46,474 bases of DNA from a virus. Position numbers and translations under genes: made by a program. The stretch covers positions 1 through 46,474 of IMG/VR virus record IMGVR_UViG_3300025669_000005; one strand, given 5' to 3'. Shown piece after piece: positions 18,095 to 26,544 of the stretch. The notes beneath the pieces were generated by a model. The model saw only the letters and a list, made by a program, of their open reading frames with translations, did not search any database and was not told where the DNA came from. Every line of letters starts with the position of its first letter. The first letter of the stretch is position 1.

Positions 18095-19408
18095 TTATAC
18101 GTTTGTTATACTGAAGAATCCACCAGAACGAGGCTCATTAACTTCGAGTCCACCCATTCCGTCAAATTCTGTCTTATCAATAGAACCATGGTTGATTCTA
18201 GCGATCTCTGACATATCAGCATTTTTTGTTTTTCCGTTCTTATCGATATAAGCTCTCTTTCCAATATGAGCAGGATCAACAGCAATAATCATATACTGAC
18301 CATTACTTTCAGTACCCGGAGCAACTGAATCTTTAATAAGCATACGCACATCATTGAGTGCCTTTGATCTCATAAGATGAGCTTTACCGAATCCGAGAGA
18401 CAGGGTATTGACCATGTTCACATCAGCAAGCCCAATATCAAGATCTCTAAGATCTGTTCTTTCAATACCAATACTCTTTTCAGCAAGATCATAAATCATC
18501 TTGTAAGAGTCATCATTGGTAATGAAGAGTTTATTTTTTGTTCCATAAGCTGTAAGGTCACACATCCAGTTACGAAGATCACTGAGAGTGAACTCTGTTC
18601 CTGAGACAACCTTATTAACTCCATTGAAACCATCAGCTGAAGTTGATCTGAATCCAGCAACATCAGTATGTGCAACATTAGCCGGATTATAGAAGAATGG
18701 AAGTCCACCACTCATCATAAACTCATCAGATGTATCGATCCCGCCAAATGCGAAATCCTGTGTAAGCAGTTTAAGCTCTTCTTTCTTAGCATAGTATTTC
18801 CATGCTCTCTGAATGAGAGATGCTTTCGAGTTATCAATAAGAAAGTCTTCTCCGGCGAAATCAGAATCACCAACAGTATCTCTGGATCTCTGCATCCAGT
18901 TACGACCGATGTTTCCTTTCTTATTATTGTAAGGTCTGGCATCGCCATGAATGTTTACAGATGAATTCAGAACATTGATAAATGTAGTTGCAGCAACGAG
19001 CATAGCAGTTCCTGCACCAGTATCACTTGTGGTAAGAACAGTACAGTTGTATTTAGCAGCTGAGATTCTTGTTCCAAGTCTGATTATCGCTGTGAGATCA
19101 GTAACAGTATCGTAGAGGCGTATAATGTCTCCTTCAAAAAAGAAATCATAACTAGCAGCAAACGTGATGCTTGTAGCCGTCATTGAATTGAAAGTTGCAC
19201 CGAGTGTGGCTTTCGTACTGAAATAATCTCCGATTGCGTAGCCAAGTTTTTTAGACTTAACAGCTTCAAGTGCCGGAAGGCTCTCAATGAAAGAAACGAA
19301 AGGAGCTTCGTCCTTCGTAAATCCCCATGCTTTTTTTCTTATAATCTCATTCAGAATATTGGGATCAGTATTCTGGTCATAAAAGGTCTGCGGTGTATTT
19401 CTACCCAT
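18095..19408 (-). CDS. Major capsid protein
   Basis: This 437-aa protein lies after portal and scaffold-candidate genes, the standard place of the major capsid gene, and has an excellent ribosome site (AGGAGATAG). The sequence fits an HK97-fold subunit: an N-terminal arm (PQTFYDQNTDPNILNEI), mixed alpha/beta core and a long spine-like helix region (NSKASLIQRAWKYYAKKEEL) followed by a Gly/Asp-rich loop. The overall composition recalls the SU10/N4-type capsid families (which lack proteolytic pro-domains), but I cannot decide between them by eye. No separate protease gene is present in the window, in line with an unprocessed capsid. Confidence 0.87.
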   Translation of the reverse strand: MGRNTPQTFYDQNTDPNILNEIIRKKAWGFTKDEAPFVSFIESLPALEAVKSKKLGYAIGDYFSTKATLGATFNSMTATSITFAASYDFFFEGDIIRLYDTVTDLTAIIRLGTRISAAKYNCTVLTTSDTGAGTAMLVAATTFINVLNSSVNIHGDARPYNNKKGNIGRNWMQRSRDTVGDSDFAGEDFLIDNSKASLIQRAWKYYAKKEELKLLTQDFAFGGIDTSDEFMMSGGLPFFYNPANVAHTDVAGFRSTSADGFNGVNKVVSGTEFTLSDLRNWMCDLTAYGTKNKLFITNDDSYKMIYDLAEKSIGIERTDLRDLDIGLADVNMVNTLSLGFGKAHLMRSKALNDVRMLIKDSVAPGTESNGQYMIIAVDPAHIGKRAYIDKNGKTKNADMSEIARINHGSIDKTEFDGMGGLEVNEPRSGGFFSITNV

Positions 19409-19444
19409 AACTATCTCCTCATTTTAATAAACAAAAAAAAATGA

Positions 19445-19918
19445 CTAGAGGAAGTTTTTCATCATCTCGATATCCCGATCAGTATAACCTTTTGCTAGTA
19501 ACTGTTCACGAGTTAAATCACGAATGTCAGGTTTCTTCTCCGCAGCGGCAGCTTCTCTGGATACAGGGGGTTCATCAGTATTAACCACAGGAGCAATTAC
19601 TTCCTTCTCTGGTTTTCCAATTTCACTTTCTGTCTTGAGCTGTTTCATTTTAGCGGAACTGTAGTTCTGAGTCTTCGATACAAAAAGTTCTTCATCTTCG
19701 AGAATTCGCGGTTTCTCGAAAATTTCAGCTCTAAAAGACTTGTCACCAATTTTGGTTTCAAGTATCTCTTTAAATCCGGGATCTTTTTCAACCATCTCGT
19801 CCAACCTTTTTGCAGTCTTCTGTCTTTGCAGATACGCCAAATATTCAGGATCGTAAGCTGCTTCCGTGTTCACTTTCGTTTCGGTTGTTTCTTCGATTGG
19901 TTTTCTTTCTTCGGTCAT
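19445..19918 (-). CDS. Capsid scaffold protein (candidate)
   Basis: This 157-aa, Glu/Lys-rich, probably largely helical and partly disordered protein sits directly upstream of the major capsid gene. It contains no Cys and few aromatic residues, and its C-terminus (RDLTREQLLAKGYTDRDIE) is a short helix-turn-helix hairpin like the capsid-binding ends of scaffolding proteins. Composition and position are typical for a scaffold; there is no sequence signature that proves it. Confidence 0.75.
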   Translation of the reverse strand: MTEERKPIEETTETKVNTEAAYDPEYLAYLQRQKTAKRLDEMVEKDPGFKEILETKIGDKSFRAEIFEKPRILEDEELFVSKTQNYSSAKMKQLKTESEIGKPEKEVIAPVVNTDEPPVSREAAAAEKKPDIRDLTREQLLAKGYTDRDIEMMKNFL

Positions 19919-19948
19919 GACATTACCTCCGTCAAGTTTATTTTACGC

Positions 19949-20194
19949 TTAAACGCTGGAACTTTCAAGTATTTTTCTTATATGCTCGACACTTGTTTTA
20001 AATGGGAACATATCTCCACTGAAAACAGATACTTGAAGCTCACTGTTGATTATAGTTGCCACCTTTGCTTTTAAGATCTCGAGATCTTCCATGGTGGAAC
20101 TCTTTAATATTTTGTTAAGTGGGAAGTTATTTATATCAGCATATATCTCAAGCATATCGTCAAGAGATAGGGTTACGTCCTCAGGTAGCTTCAC
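19949..20194 (-). CDS. Small late protein between portal and scaffold
   Basis: This protein has 81 aa if it starts at GTG 20194, which has GGGAGG five bases upstream inside the portal gene; an ATG at 20209 would add five residues but has a weak site. It overlaps the portal gene by 14 bp. The sequence is a compact alpha/beta protein (VKLPEDVTLSLDDMLEIYADINN...) with no membrane segment. It may be a head-completion or assembly factor. The family is unknown. Confidence 0.78.
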   Translation of the reverse strand: MKLPEDVTLSLDDMLEIYADINNFPLNKILKSSTMEDLEILKAKVATIINSELQVSVFSGDMFPFKTSVEHIRKILESSSV

Positions 20195-22025
20195 CTGTAC
20201 CTCCCTCATCTTTCTGCTGTTGCTTCTGCTGACTGATAGCTGCTAGCTTCTGAGCGAACTTCTCAGGCCCAAGCTGTTTAAGGTCTCCAAGAAGGTCTTC
20301 AATAATCCCTTCATCAAGTCCACCCACAGGGTCGCGCTCAAAGTCTTCAAGTCTAAGACCGAATGCTTTAAGGAAAAATTCCTCAGCTTTGTTCGGATCA
20401 TAAGTATATGGATTTACAGAAGCTCTACTCATAACGATCTGAGCCTTCTGTGCTCTGGTCATCTGATCTTCAGGCAGATACGAGCCATTAACTATCCTGA
20501 TATTCTTAAAGTTAGCGATATCATCACGAGTTATACCTCTCTCTTCAAGTGCAGGGAATTTAGCATAATGGGCGTAATACATGTACTGAAACATCTTACA
20601 TTTTACATTGAAATAATATGTATCAAGATTCTTAACTAAACCCGAACTATTCCTCATACTCGCCTGATTGATCATCTCGGCGACTGATTCAACTCTTATC
20701 TGCTTTTCCTGTCTTCCGGACATATTCGCAGGGTTAAGACCTGTTATGAGCCAGATATTGTTCATACCCTCGGAATAAAGGAATTGTGAACCATTAGTTA
20801 CTTCCTGAAATTCAGGTTTCGCAAATAGATCAATAACAGATTTCAGGTTAAGGTTCGGGATATGTTTTAAACCGGCAGGATTAAGTTCCATAATATTATT
20901 GAAACTATTATACATTCCTGATGTCAAATTACTCATTGTCTTTGGGTCTATCAATCCCTTTAGCGTTACCCAAGGGAACTTGTTCCTCATTATGGTATTA
21001 TCTGCAACAAGATTTATAGCTGTAGCAACAAGCTCAATACTCGGCTGAAGCTTATCCATAAGCGGGATTCCGTATGGGCTTTCCGGATCGACAACTGCCG
21101 GGCAGATTATTACAGGCAATTCACCGTATATCCGTGCTGAATTCCAATTATCAGCAATAATGAACTGGTCTTCCAATATTGTATATTTCTTACCATTTGT
21201 GAGAAAATATTCTCTTATAACGAATCCCGACTTATTCTCAAGACCGGAAACTTCTTCAAGCTCTTTCTTGTAAGTGTCAACAACAAGATATGTTTTACTA
21301 CCAGCTTTCCCAGCACCAAATCCCCCACTTGATATATTGAGGATACGAACATCAACATCATATTTCTGTTTAATATATTCAGCTGATTTTTCACCAGCAG
21401 TTATTACAATCCATTCAGCTGTCTTCTGGACTCTATGCGGTTCAGCGTTAGGGTCGATTAATGTTCTCAGAACATCGTATGAATAGAATCCGAGACTTGA
21501 ACCATTATCAATTCCCTGTACTTTCTGAGTAATATTTCCTTCCTCATCTTTAACATCAATAATAACGGAATCTGACATGGATTTTATTATCGGCACTGAA
21601 ATTATTGTTCCGCTGTCAAGAAGATTTATGAGGTTCATGCTGTGCTCAGTCATTATGTTTTCCTGAGTGAATGTTCTCTTGAACTCTTCCATGAATACTT
21701 CAGCTTTACCTTTTCCGCTCTTATCATTATGTTCATACACGAATTCGAATGGGTTAGCTGTGAGATCCTCTATCATCTTTTCTTTAATTGCCAATGCTAC
21801 CGGAGGACAATAAACCGATCGGTTCTCTGTCTCGGCATTATTCCCTTCTATGGATTCCGAATCAGCAACCAGTTTATCGGCTGATATCTCAGGGAGCACC
21901 TGTTTTAATAGTAACCTAGCATCTCTTATTGATTGGAACTTACCAGCATGCTTTGTCTGCGCATCCTGTATCCTTGTCTGATACTCAACAATTAGCTTTT
22001 CATATTTCTTCTGGTTCAACATCAT
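20181..22025 (-). CDS. Portal protein
   Basis: This 614-aa protein begins at 22025 behind AAGGAG and directly follows the large terminase gene, the classical order. The sequence has portal hallmarks: a long N-terminal helix region, the wing/stem with a segment like LIDPNAEPHRVQKTAEW, a central helical LQPSIELVATAINLVADNTI block, and a Gln/Lys-rich C-terminal tail (QKQQQKDEGG) that would face the capsid lumen. Portals form the dodecameric DNA gate at one vertex. The length is within the podoviral range. Confidence 0.87.
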   Translation of the reverse strand: MMLNQKKYEKLIVEYQTRIQDAQTKHAGKFQSIRDARLLLKQVLPEISADKLVADSESIEGNNAETENRSVYCPPVALAIKEKMIEDLTANPFEFVYEHNDKSGKGKAEVFMEEFKRTFTQENIMTEHSMNLINLLDSGTIISVPIIKSMSDSVIIDVKDEEGNITQKVQGIDNGSSLGFYSYDVLRTLIDPNAEPHRVQKTAEWIVITAGEKSAEYIKQKYDVDVRILNISSGGFGAGKAGSKTYLVVDTYKKELEEVSGLENKSGFVIREYFLTNGKKYTILEDQFIIADNWNSARIYGELPVIICPAVVDPESPYGIPLMDKLQPSIELVATAINLVADNTIMRNKFPWVTLKGLIDPKTMSNLTSGMYNSFNNIMELNPAGLKHIPNLNLKSVIDLFAKPEFQEVTNGSQFLYSEGMNNIWLITGLNPANMSGRQEKQIRVESVAEMINQASMRNSSGLVKNLDTYYFNVKCKMFQYMYYAHYAKFPALEERGITRDDIANFKNIRIVNGSYLPEDQMTRAQKAQIVMSRASVNPYTYDPNKAEEFFLKAFGLRLEDFERDPVGGLDEGIIEDLLGDLKQLGPEKFAQKLAAISQQKQQQKDEGGTGEAT

Positions 22026-22032
22026 ATTCTCC

Positions 22033-23961
22033 TTAATATCCAGTTGTCTTGAAGATTGTACGAGATTTATTCTTATTTTGCAAATTGATATCTTTTTCCT
22101 TCACTTTAGTTTCATTACGCAACTGCTTAAAATAAGCTGCACTTTCGATAGTTCCTTTAGGTATAGCCATTATCTGCACCATAGCATCGAGGAAATCGAA
22201 ACCCTTATTTTCTCTGAGTATTTGCTTGATCATCTTAGATAATTTCCAGTGAACTCTAATTGCGCCTGACTGGAACATTGCAGATAACACTGACTGGATT
22301 GTGGCCGCCTTGCCCACAGTCTCGCTCTCTTTAGTTTTAGTGTATGGGATGTATTCAATGTAATCCTGATCTAAAAACTCATCTTCCTGCAGTGAAGTAA
22401 ATATCTGATTCGATACAAATATCTGTGTCCCCTGACTATCGGCAATGAGAAAGTCTGGGTAATAATCTTTTGAAAGTAAGATAACACTTTTCTTCTGGCC
22501 TTCAAGACTGAGATTTCCAAGCTCACTGAATTCACCGGTGAAGAAATAGACATTATCTTTATGAACACAGCGGACACATACATCGTTAGATTTCCCATCG
22601 TCATGCTTCTTCTGCTTCTTTGAATACGATGAATCTTTACTGATAGAGATAGGGTTATTTTCATGCAACGATTCATAAGTGAAATTCATTTTAGCTGTTC
22701 CGTCCGGAGACCATTCATCTGAGTATCCGAAAGAGAATGATCTTACATCGTTCGCTAAATCAATGATAGCCTCTCTCTCGATACCGATCATATATCTCTG
22801 TGCCAGGAACATATTCTTTGTGGTGTTTCTTTTCTTCTTATCAATAAAATCATCCGTAACCATCGGATCAATGCGATGCTTGTGTTCTTTACAGAAGGAG
22901 TAGATAGTCTTATGCTCGTCCGGGTCCCACGTCATAGGCATTATGAATGTTTTAGTGAGACGTTTTTCAATAGCTTCAGTTATCATGTTCGGGATGTAAT
23001 ATTGTGTGTCGGTTATCTGTATTGGGATTCCCTTTGTTTCTCCTGTCTTTTTATCAAAAACATATTCCTCAAGATCTTCTAAACTGTTAAAGACCGTTGT
23101 TATCGATTCAGCTCTCGATTCACTTCCGCTATTTGCTTCAGTTACAAAATCATCCAATTTAACACGGTTATAATGCTGGCCGGTTACATCGACTCTAGGT
23201 GTGAATAGATTCCATGTAGATTCACCTCTCATATAATCTGACGGATCAATTATTCTCGCCATATCCTTGAAATCCAAGACACGCATATTAATACGATTCT
23301 TTCTAATTACAGTTCCTCTTATCCTATATAATTCCACATCATCAACAAAGAATTCCGGAAACATAACTGCGAGGTTCGGATGAAATAAAGAGTCACGGAG
23401 TCGTTTCAGATTATCTTCAGCTTTCTTATCCTCTGAATGCCCGATAAGACATTTCTCTGACGGATCAATTATAAAATCAAATATCGACCGGCATATAACT
23501 TCATTGTGAGTTTTTCCTAATCCACGCATCATCATTATGATCGTTGTGTCGGCTGCCTTATCCCACTTGAATACAGCTCCGTAATTCTCAGCACCTTTGT
23601 AATATTCCGGAAGAGCACTCGGCCCGTATTTCAAGAACTCTTCCTTTACAATATTAACTTTTGAAAGTCTCTTCGGATCTGAGATAACCCGGACAACCCA
23701 ATTATTATTATCCTTCATTAAGAATCGAGCTACTGATACACGGGACCGGTAAAGAAAAATAGGATCAGTTTTTGAAATGCCTTTAACAGATTCGCTCACC
23801 TTCTGTTCAGCCTTAGCAAGAAGTTTCCTGCAATGATCATTAGTCGCTATATGTTTATACATTCCCGACTTAAACATAGCACTGTCCAAGGTATGCCACA
23901 GCTGATCAAATGGGACATCCTTATACGGTTTTAAAACATTATTTTCAACCGGTCTTGGCAT
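22033..23961 (-). CDS. terL: Terminase large subunit
   Basis: This 642-aa protein is the packaging motor. The ATPase Walker A motif is visible at about residues 146-151 (RGLGKT, preceded by IIMMM), and the Walker B at about 267-272 (VKLDDF). The C-terminal half has the nuclease-type pattern, with Asp-rich strands (SNDVCVRCVHKDNVYFF and YYPDFLIADSQG) and a final FLDAMVQIMAI helix containing another Asp. It starts at 23961 behind GGAG and lies immediately before the portal gene. Length and motif order match the family. Confidence 0.93.
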   Translation of the reverse strand: MPRPVENNVLKPYKDVPFDQLWHTLDSAMFKSGMYKHIATNDHCRKLLAKAEQKVSESVKGISKTDPIFLYRSRVSVARFLMKDNNNWVVRVISDPKRLSKVNIVKEEFLKYGPSALPEYYKGAENYGAVFKWDKAADTTIIMMMRGLGKTHNEVICRSIFDFIIDPSEKCLIGHSEDKKAEDNLKRLRDSLFHPNLAVMFPEFFVDDVELYRIRGTVIRKNRINMRVLDFKDMARIIDPSDYMRGESTWNLFTPRVDVTGQHYNRVKLDDFVTEANSGSESRAESITTVFNSLEDLEEYVFDKKTGETKGIPIQITDTQYYIPNMITEAIEKRLTKTFIMPMTWDPDEHKTIYSFCKEHKHRIDPMVTDDFIDKKKRNTTKNMFLAQRYMIGIEREAIIDLANDVRSFSFGYSDEWSPDGTAKMNFTYESLHENNPISISKDSSYSKKQKKHDDGKSNDVCVRCVHKDNVYFFTGEFSELGNLSLEGQKKSVILLSKDYYPDFLIADSQGTQIFVSNQIFTSLQEDEFLDQDYIEYIPYTKTKESETVGKAATIQSVLSAMFQSGAIRVHWKLSKMIKQILRENKGFDFLDAMVQIMAIPKGTIESAAYFKQLRNETKVKEKDINLQNKNKSRTIFKTTGY

Positions 23962-23965
23962 TTAT

Positions 23966-24247
23966 TCAGATATCTCCTTTTGTTATTTCTCTATAAACAC
24001 TGCCAGTGTCTCCAGCCTCATTCTTATTAAATCTAAGTTCCACAACAGTTTCAGCGGCTTTCAGACTACCGCCATCAACCATTATGTCAAGCCACTCACT
24101 TATCTTTTTACGATCTATATTATTGCGATACATCCATTTCATACGAGGGATATTCTCTTCCATATCAGCAATGTTATCTTCGATACTATCAGGTATTTTA
24201 ATATCAAACCGTATGATCGCAAGTGCTTTGTCGTAAGTATCACTCAT
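23966..24247 (-). CDS. Candidate terminase small subunit
   Basis: This 93-aa protein lies directly upstream of the large terminase gene, the usual place of the small subunit. The start at 24247 (MSDTYDKAL) overlaps the previous stop. The body is helical with a C-terminal stretch MVDGGSLKAAETVVELRF that could be the oligomerisation/helix region, and a region DRKKISEWLDIM that could be an HTH helix. It is shorter than most small terminases (100-180 aa) and no clear HTH is seen, so the assignment rests on position. Confidence 0.6.
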   Translation of the reverse strand: MSDTYDKALAIIRFDIKIPDSIEDNIADMEENIPRMKWMYRNNIDRKKISEWLDIMVDGGSLKAAETVVELRFNKNEAGDTGSVYREITKGDI

Positions 24248-24581
24248 CAGCATTATTGAGTGTTTCAAGTATATCTATCATTTTCATATCTTTAGTAATA
24301 TCTTTAGGCATAGTTGCAGCGTAAGTATCCATGCGGTCGATAAGCTCCACATAAACAGCATCAGGCTTTCTACCCTGCACTGCATAGAGTGCGACAGCCA
24401 TCATAACCATATTTATTTTCAGTAAGTGAACATCGCTTACTGTGAGGTTCTTCAACATCTTCCGGACTTTTTTTATATCCACCTCGATATTCCCGGGAGA
24501 GATCGGCTGTCCCGGGAGATTATCAGGATATGCTTTTCTCTTCGGTCCGAGAAAGCTTTTCTTTTCTTCCACTTCAGTCAT
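24240..24581 (-). CDS. Small late protein upstream of terminase
   Basis: This 113-aa protein can start at ATG 24581 or GTG 24593; neither has an ideal ribosome site, and both overlap the stop of the preceding gene (translational coupling). It contains a basic, Pro/Gly-rich N-terminus (FLGPKRKAYPDNLPGQP) followed by helices (VDIKKVRKMLKNLTVSD; LLKINMVMMAVALYAV). It could alternatively be the small terminase subunit. The family is not recognised. Confidence 0.75.
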   Translation of the reverse strand: MTEVEEKKSFLGPKRKAYPDNLPGQPISPGNIEVDIKKVRKMLKNLTVSDVHLLKINMVMMAVALYAVQGRKPDAVYVELIDRMDTYAATMPKDITKDMKMIDILETLNNADE

Positions 24582-24738
24582 TCCTGTCACCACGTTTTAT
24601 ATAACTTCTGATCAGATGCTTGAATGCTCTCGGCCTGGAGCCAAGTGTTCTAACTAAAAGATCCCATGTGTTTATGATCTTGATATCCTTTATCGGATCA
24701 AGTCTTACAAGTAACTGCCACCATTTTGATTTAGTCAT
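24574..24738 (-). CDS. Very small basic protein (54 aa)
   Basis: This 54-aa Arg/Lys/Trp-rich protein starts at 24738 (MTKSKWWQLL) behind AAGGA. It overlaps its upstream neighbour by 8 bp and the downstream gene by about 8 bp. It has no Cys and no membrane helix. Basic charge suggests nucleic-acid contact. It belongs to a tightly packed group of four small genes at the head of the late unit, just before the terminase. Confidence 0.65.
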   Translation of the reverse strand: MTKSKWWQLLVRLDPIKDIKIINTWDLLVRTLGSRPRAFKHLIRSYIKRGDRND

Positions 24739-24958
24739 TTTTCGTTTCCTTCTGTTCTTCAAGTTTCTTCTTGCATTTTGCTAAATCGTTCTCCAGAAGA
24801 TCCATTACACCTTTTATTTTATATGATGTTATTATAGCTTCCGTTTTGTCATCACACATATTTTCAGCAACTCCGTCTATAATCTCAAGACCTATTTTTG
24901 TAGTAACCGTATGCTTATTCTCTTCATCTATCCATATATCGATTCTTACCCACTTCAT
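24731..24958 (-). CDS. First gene of the late unit, unknown
   Basis: This 75-aa protein starts at 24958 (MKWVRIDIWID) behind GGAGAG, about 50 bases downstream of the predicted late start site. The N-terminal half is beta-like and the C-terminal half is a charged helix (DLAKCKKKLEEQKETK) that may form a coiled coil. It has no recognised family. Its place as first late gene makes it a candidate regulator or packaging accessory, which is only inference. Confidence 0.75.
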   Translation of the reverse strand: MKWVRIDIWIDEENKHTVTTKIGLEIIDGVAENMCDDKTEAIITSYKIKGVMDLLENDLAKCKKKLEEQKETKND

Positions 24959-25015
24959 CTCTTCTCTCCATTCATTAAGTTAATCAAAGTGCCGGTAACA
25001 ATGTGCCGACTATGA

Positions 25016-25043
25016 ATGTTAACAGGTTTGTTTAGTTTGTCAA
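25016..25043 (-). promoter_or_regulatory. Late promoter, extended -10 type
   Basis: On the minus strand, a perfect -35 TTGACA (25043-25038) is followed after 16 bases by TGtTAACAT, an extended -10 (TG then TAACAT at 25021-25016). Transcription would start near 25009, about 50 bases before the first late gene. It is built the same way as the plus-strand promoter at 34802, so host sigma70-type RNA polymerase probably reads it. Confidence 0.75.
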
Positions 25044-25145
25044 TGTTATCAGGAAGTTTTTTTTGATATAGGGTTCGGGGATATATATACAGTAAACACT
25101 ATTAATCTCTCTGGGACCATTCGAAAATAAAAAAGAAAAAAGAAC

Positions 25146-25174
25146 TTGACAAACACCTAATTATGTGATACCTT
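25146..25174 (+). promoter_or_regulatory. Early promoter P1, extended -10 type
   Basis: A perfect TTGACA (25146-25151) is separated by 17 bases from TACCTT (25169-25174), which is preceded by TG one base away, giving an extended -10. The -10 itself is only three of six, but the extended TG compensates. It would make a leader of about 530 nt before the first early gene. Confidence 0.6.
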
Positions 25175-25519
25175 AACACAGGAATCCACTCTAATTTACA
25201 TTAGTTAATCATTCTAAGCATTTACAATATGTGAAGGATGTAATACCCAATAAAAACAACCAATTACAATCAATTGTCTGTTATACTTTAATTACTCCTT
25301 TAATTAAGTAGCAAAAAAAAGGTATATATCAAAAATGATACAATCTGTATTACCCCCCTTTTATTTTTATTCATAGTTACTTTTTCGTTAAATCATACTA
25401 TTTTAGGGATTATACTGTAACAAGGTAGAATCATTAAGAGTCCCCAGTTGAAACACTGTAACCACCTGAAATTGGCCTCATATTTTTTACTACTTTTATC
25501 ACTTTTTATCACTTTTTCC

Positions 25520-25547
25520 TTGACAAGCATTTTAAAAGGAGTAAGAT
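25520..25547 (+). promoter_or_regulatory. Early promoter P2
   Basis: A perfect TTGACA (25520-25525), 16-base spacer and TAAGAT (25542-25547; four of six). It lies about 170 bases upstream of the first early gene and would start transcription just before the first duplicated leader. Confidence 0.6.
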
Positions 25548-25596
25548 TATAAGAGATCGAGAGTTCTTTAGCAGATGAATACCGTGATAACATTTA

Positions 25597-25713
25597 GCGA
25601 GTAAGGCAATCGAGCAACATTGACTTGTTAGTTCTAGCCCTGCAAACTTTATGTTACACCGTCAATTACAATTGATAGTTGATTTATTAATACTTTAAAA
25701 GGAAGGTGAAAAG
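25597..25713 (+). repeat. Duplicated leader, copy A
   Basis: This segment and 25839-25923 share an ordered set of blocks: TTAGCGAGT, then TTGAC, GTTAGT, TAG, and finally TTTATTAATACTTTAAA followed by GGAAGG just before ATGAATTA. The spacing between blocks differs (copy A is longer). The order and the identical ends show a duplication of a translation-initiation leader, which continues into the first codons (MNY) of both genes. Confidence 0.75.
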
Positions 25714-25842
25714 ATGAATTATTCCAGAATGCTTGAACTTGCAAAGATGACCGAAGATCAGTTGTTGGATATCCTTATCAGCAACGCGACTAACAACGTC
25801 GGTATAGATGAGAATTTGTACATTCTTAGAAACTTAGTTTAG
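25714..25842 (+). CDS. First early gene, 42-aa peptide
   Basis: This 42-aa peptide (MNYSRMLELAKMTEDQLLD...) has a good GGAAGG site nine bases upstream. It is an acidic, helical peptide with no Cys or membrane segment. Its last codons (GTTTAG) form the start of the second copy of the duplicated leader. Small first-expressed phage peptides often bind host regulators such as RNA polymerase, but nothing here identifies a target. Confidence 0.7.
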   Translation: MNYSRMLELAKMTEDQLLDILISNATNNVGIDENLYILRNLV

Positions 25843-25923
25843 CGAGTCGGATCTTGACGGGTTAGTATTAGAAGGTATTTAGTTTAACGTGTTTATTAAT
25901 ACTTTAAAGGAAGGAGACCCGCT
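25839..25923 (+). repeat. Duplicated leader, copy B
   Basis: This is the second copy of the leader found at 25597-25713, with the same ordered blocks ending in TTTATTAATACTTTAAA and GGAAGG. It begins in the last codons of the preceding gene and ends at the next ATG. Confidence 0.72.
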
Positions 25924-26181
25924 ATGAATTACAAAGAAGCAATGAACGAACTCAAAGGAATGGGAGCAAAAACAACTGATGGCGTAATTATTGATTTAAC
26001 GAATCCTCTTAAGAAGGAATACAGAAAAAACCTGTATTTTTATCAGGGTTCAGATTTTGTCTTGGTTAGCAATGAATACGTTGATCAGACATACTATTAT
26101 GAAAACTCTCCTTATCAGGCACGACTTGAAAATGTTATAAGTGCCTGTGCCTTTATGTTTGCTAAGAGGTGTAAACAATGA
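25924..26181 (+). CDS. Early protein, unknown (85 aa)
   Basis: This 85-aa protein starts MNYKEAMNELK, sharing its first three residues with the preceding peptide through the duplicated leader. The sequence is alpha/beta and Tyr-rich (EYVDQTYYYENSPYQ) with no membrane segment. The next gene overlaps its stop by 4 bp (ATGA). The family is not recognised; position suggests host takeover or counter-defence. Confidence 0.78.
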   Translation: MNYKEAMNELKGMGAKTTDGVIIDLTNPLKKEYRKNLYFYQGSDFVLVSNEYVDQTYYYENSPYQARLENVISACAFMFAKRCKQ

Positions 26182-26357
26182 ACAAAACAAAACCACTGGT
26201 TAGAATGCAGTCAGTTTGCGGGCAATGTACTAAGTCAAGTTGCCGTGGTTGCAGTAACTATCTCGGACGTGAACAAGAAGTGAAACAAAGTATCTTAACT
26301 GATCTAATAGCAGTAATAGCTTTGTTTTCAGTATGTATATTAATATTTATTATTTAA
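26178..26357 (+). CDS. Cys-cluster membrane miniprotein (59 aa)
   Basis: This 59-aa protein starts at 26178, overlapping the upstream stop (ATGA). It has four closely spaced cysteines (C14, C17, C22, C25; CGQCTKSSCRGC) that could bind zinc or an iron-sulfur cluster, then a charged linker, and a C-terminal hydrophobic helix (about 41-59) that would anchor it in the inner membrane with the Cys cluster in the cytoplasm. No family is recognised. A tail-anchored early phage protein could act in superinfection exclusion or membrane takeover. Confidence 0.7.
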   Translation: MNKTKPLVRMQSVCGQCTKSSCRGCSNYLGREQEVKQSILTDLIAVIALFSVCILIFII

Positions 26358-26368
26358 GGGGAATTATT

Positions 26369-26542
26369 ATGCGAAAGTGTGAAATTTGTGGAAAAGAAGT
26401 TTCAAGGATTAATCTTGTAAAGGTTGCGGAATTTGAAACTATGCAAATGTGTGATGATTGTATAGAAGACGAAGAAGTAGTTCAGATCATTGATGATGAT
26501 GATGATATTATAGATGAAGTTTTAAGATCAATAAGGGGTTAA
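26369..26542 (+). CDS. Zinc-ribbon-like early protein (57 aa)
   Basis: This 57-aa protein starts at 26369 (MRKCEICGKEV) behind AAGGGG; an upstream in-frame start would lie inside the previous gene and lacks a site. Two CxxC pairs (CEIC and CDDC, spacing about 26) form a treble-clef or zinc-ribbon knuckle, and the C-terminus is very acidic (IDDDDDIIDE). It may bind nucleic acid or host protein. The three genes from here on share the same type of leader (TAAGGGG...TTAT). Confidence 0.75.
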   Translation: MRKCEICGKEVSRINLVKVAEFETMQMCDDCIEDEEVVQIIDDDDDIIDEVLRSIRG

Positions 26543-26544
26543 TT

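Larger units (their letters stand above)
24959..25713. other. Divergent non-coding control region
   Basis: This 755-bp AT-rich stretch separates the leftward late unit from the rightward early unit and holds no convincing gene. It contains one minus-strand promoter (25016-25043), two plus-strand promoters (25146-25174, 25520-25547), runs of A and T, the repeated string ATCACTTTTT at about 25499-25517, and the first copy of a duplicated leader (25597-25713). It is the only large gap in the genome and the natural place for early/late switching and possibly for replication initiation, but no clear iteron array is seen. Confidence 0.8.

Noticed and set aside
25393-25593. A 66-codon open frame on the minus strand in the control region
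   Set aside because: It has no ribosome site and overlaps the plus-strand promoter P2 with its repeated ATCACTTTTT strings; nothing in the product resembles a protein family.
25594-25680. A tRNA-like GTTC block and short hairpins upstream of the first early gene
   Set aside because: No acceptor stem or anticodon arm can be folded, and the segment belongs to the duplicated leader.
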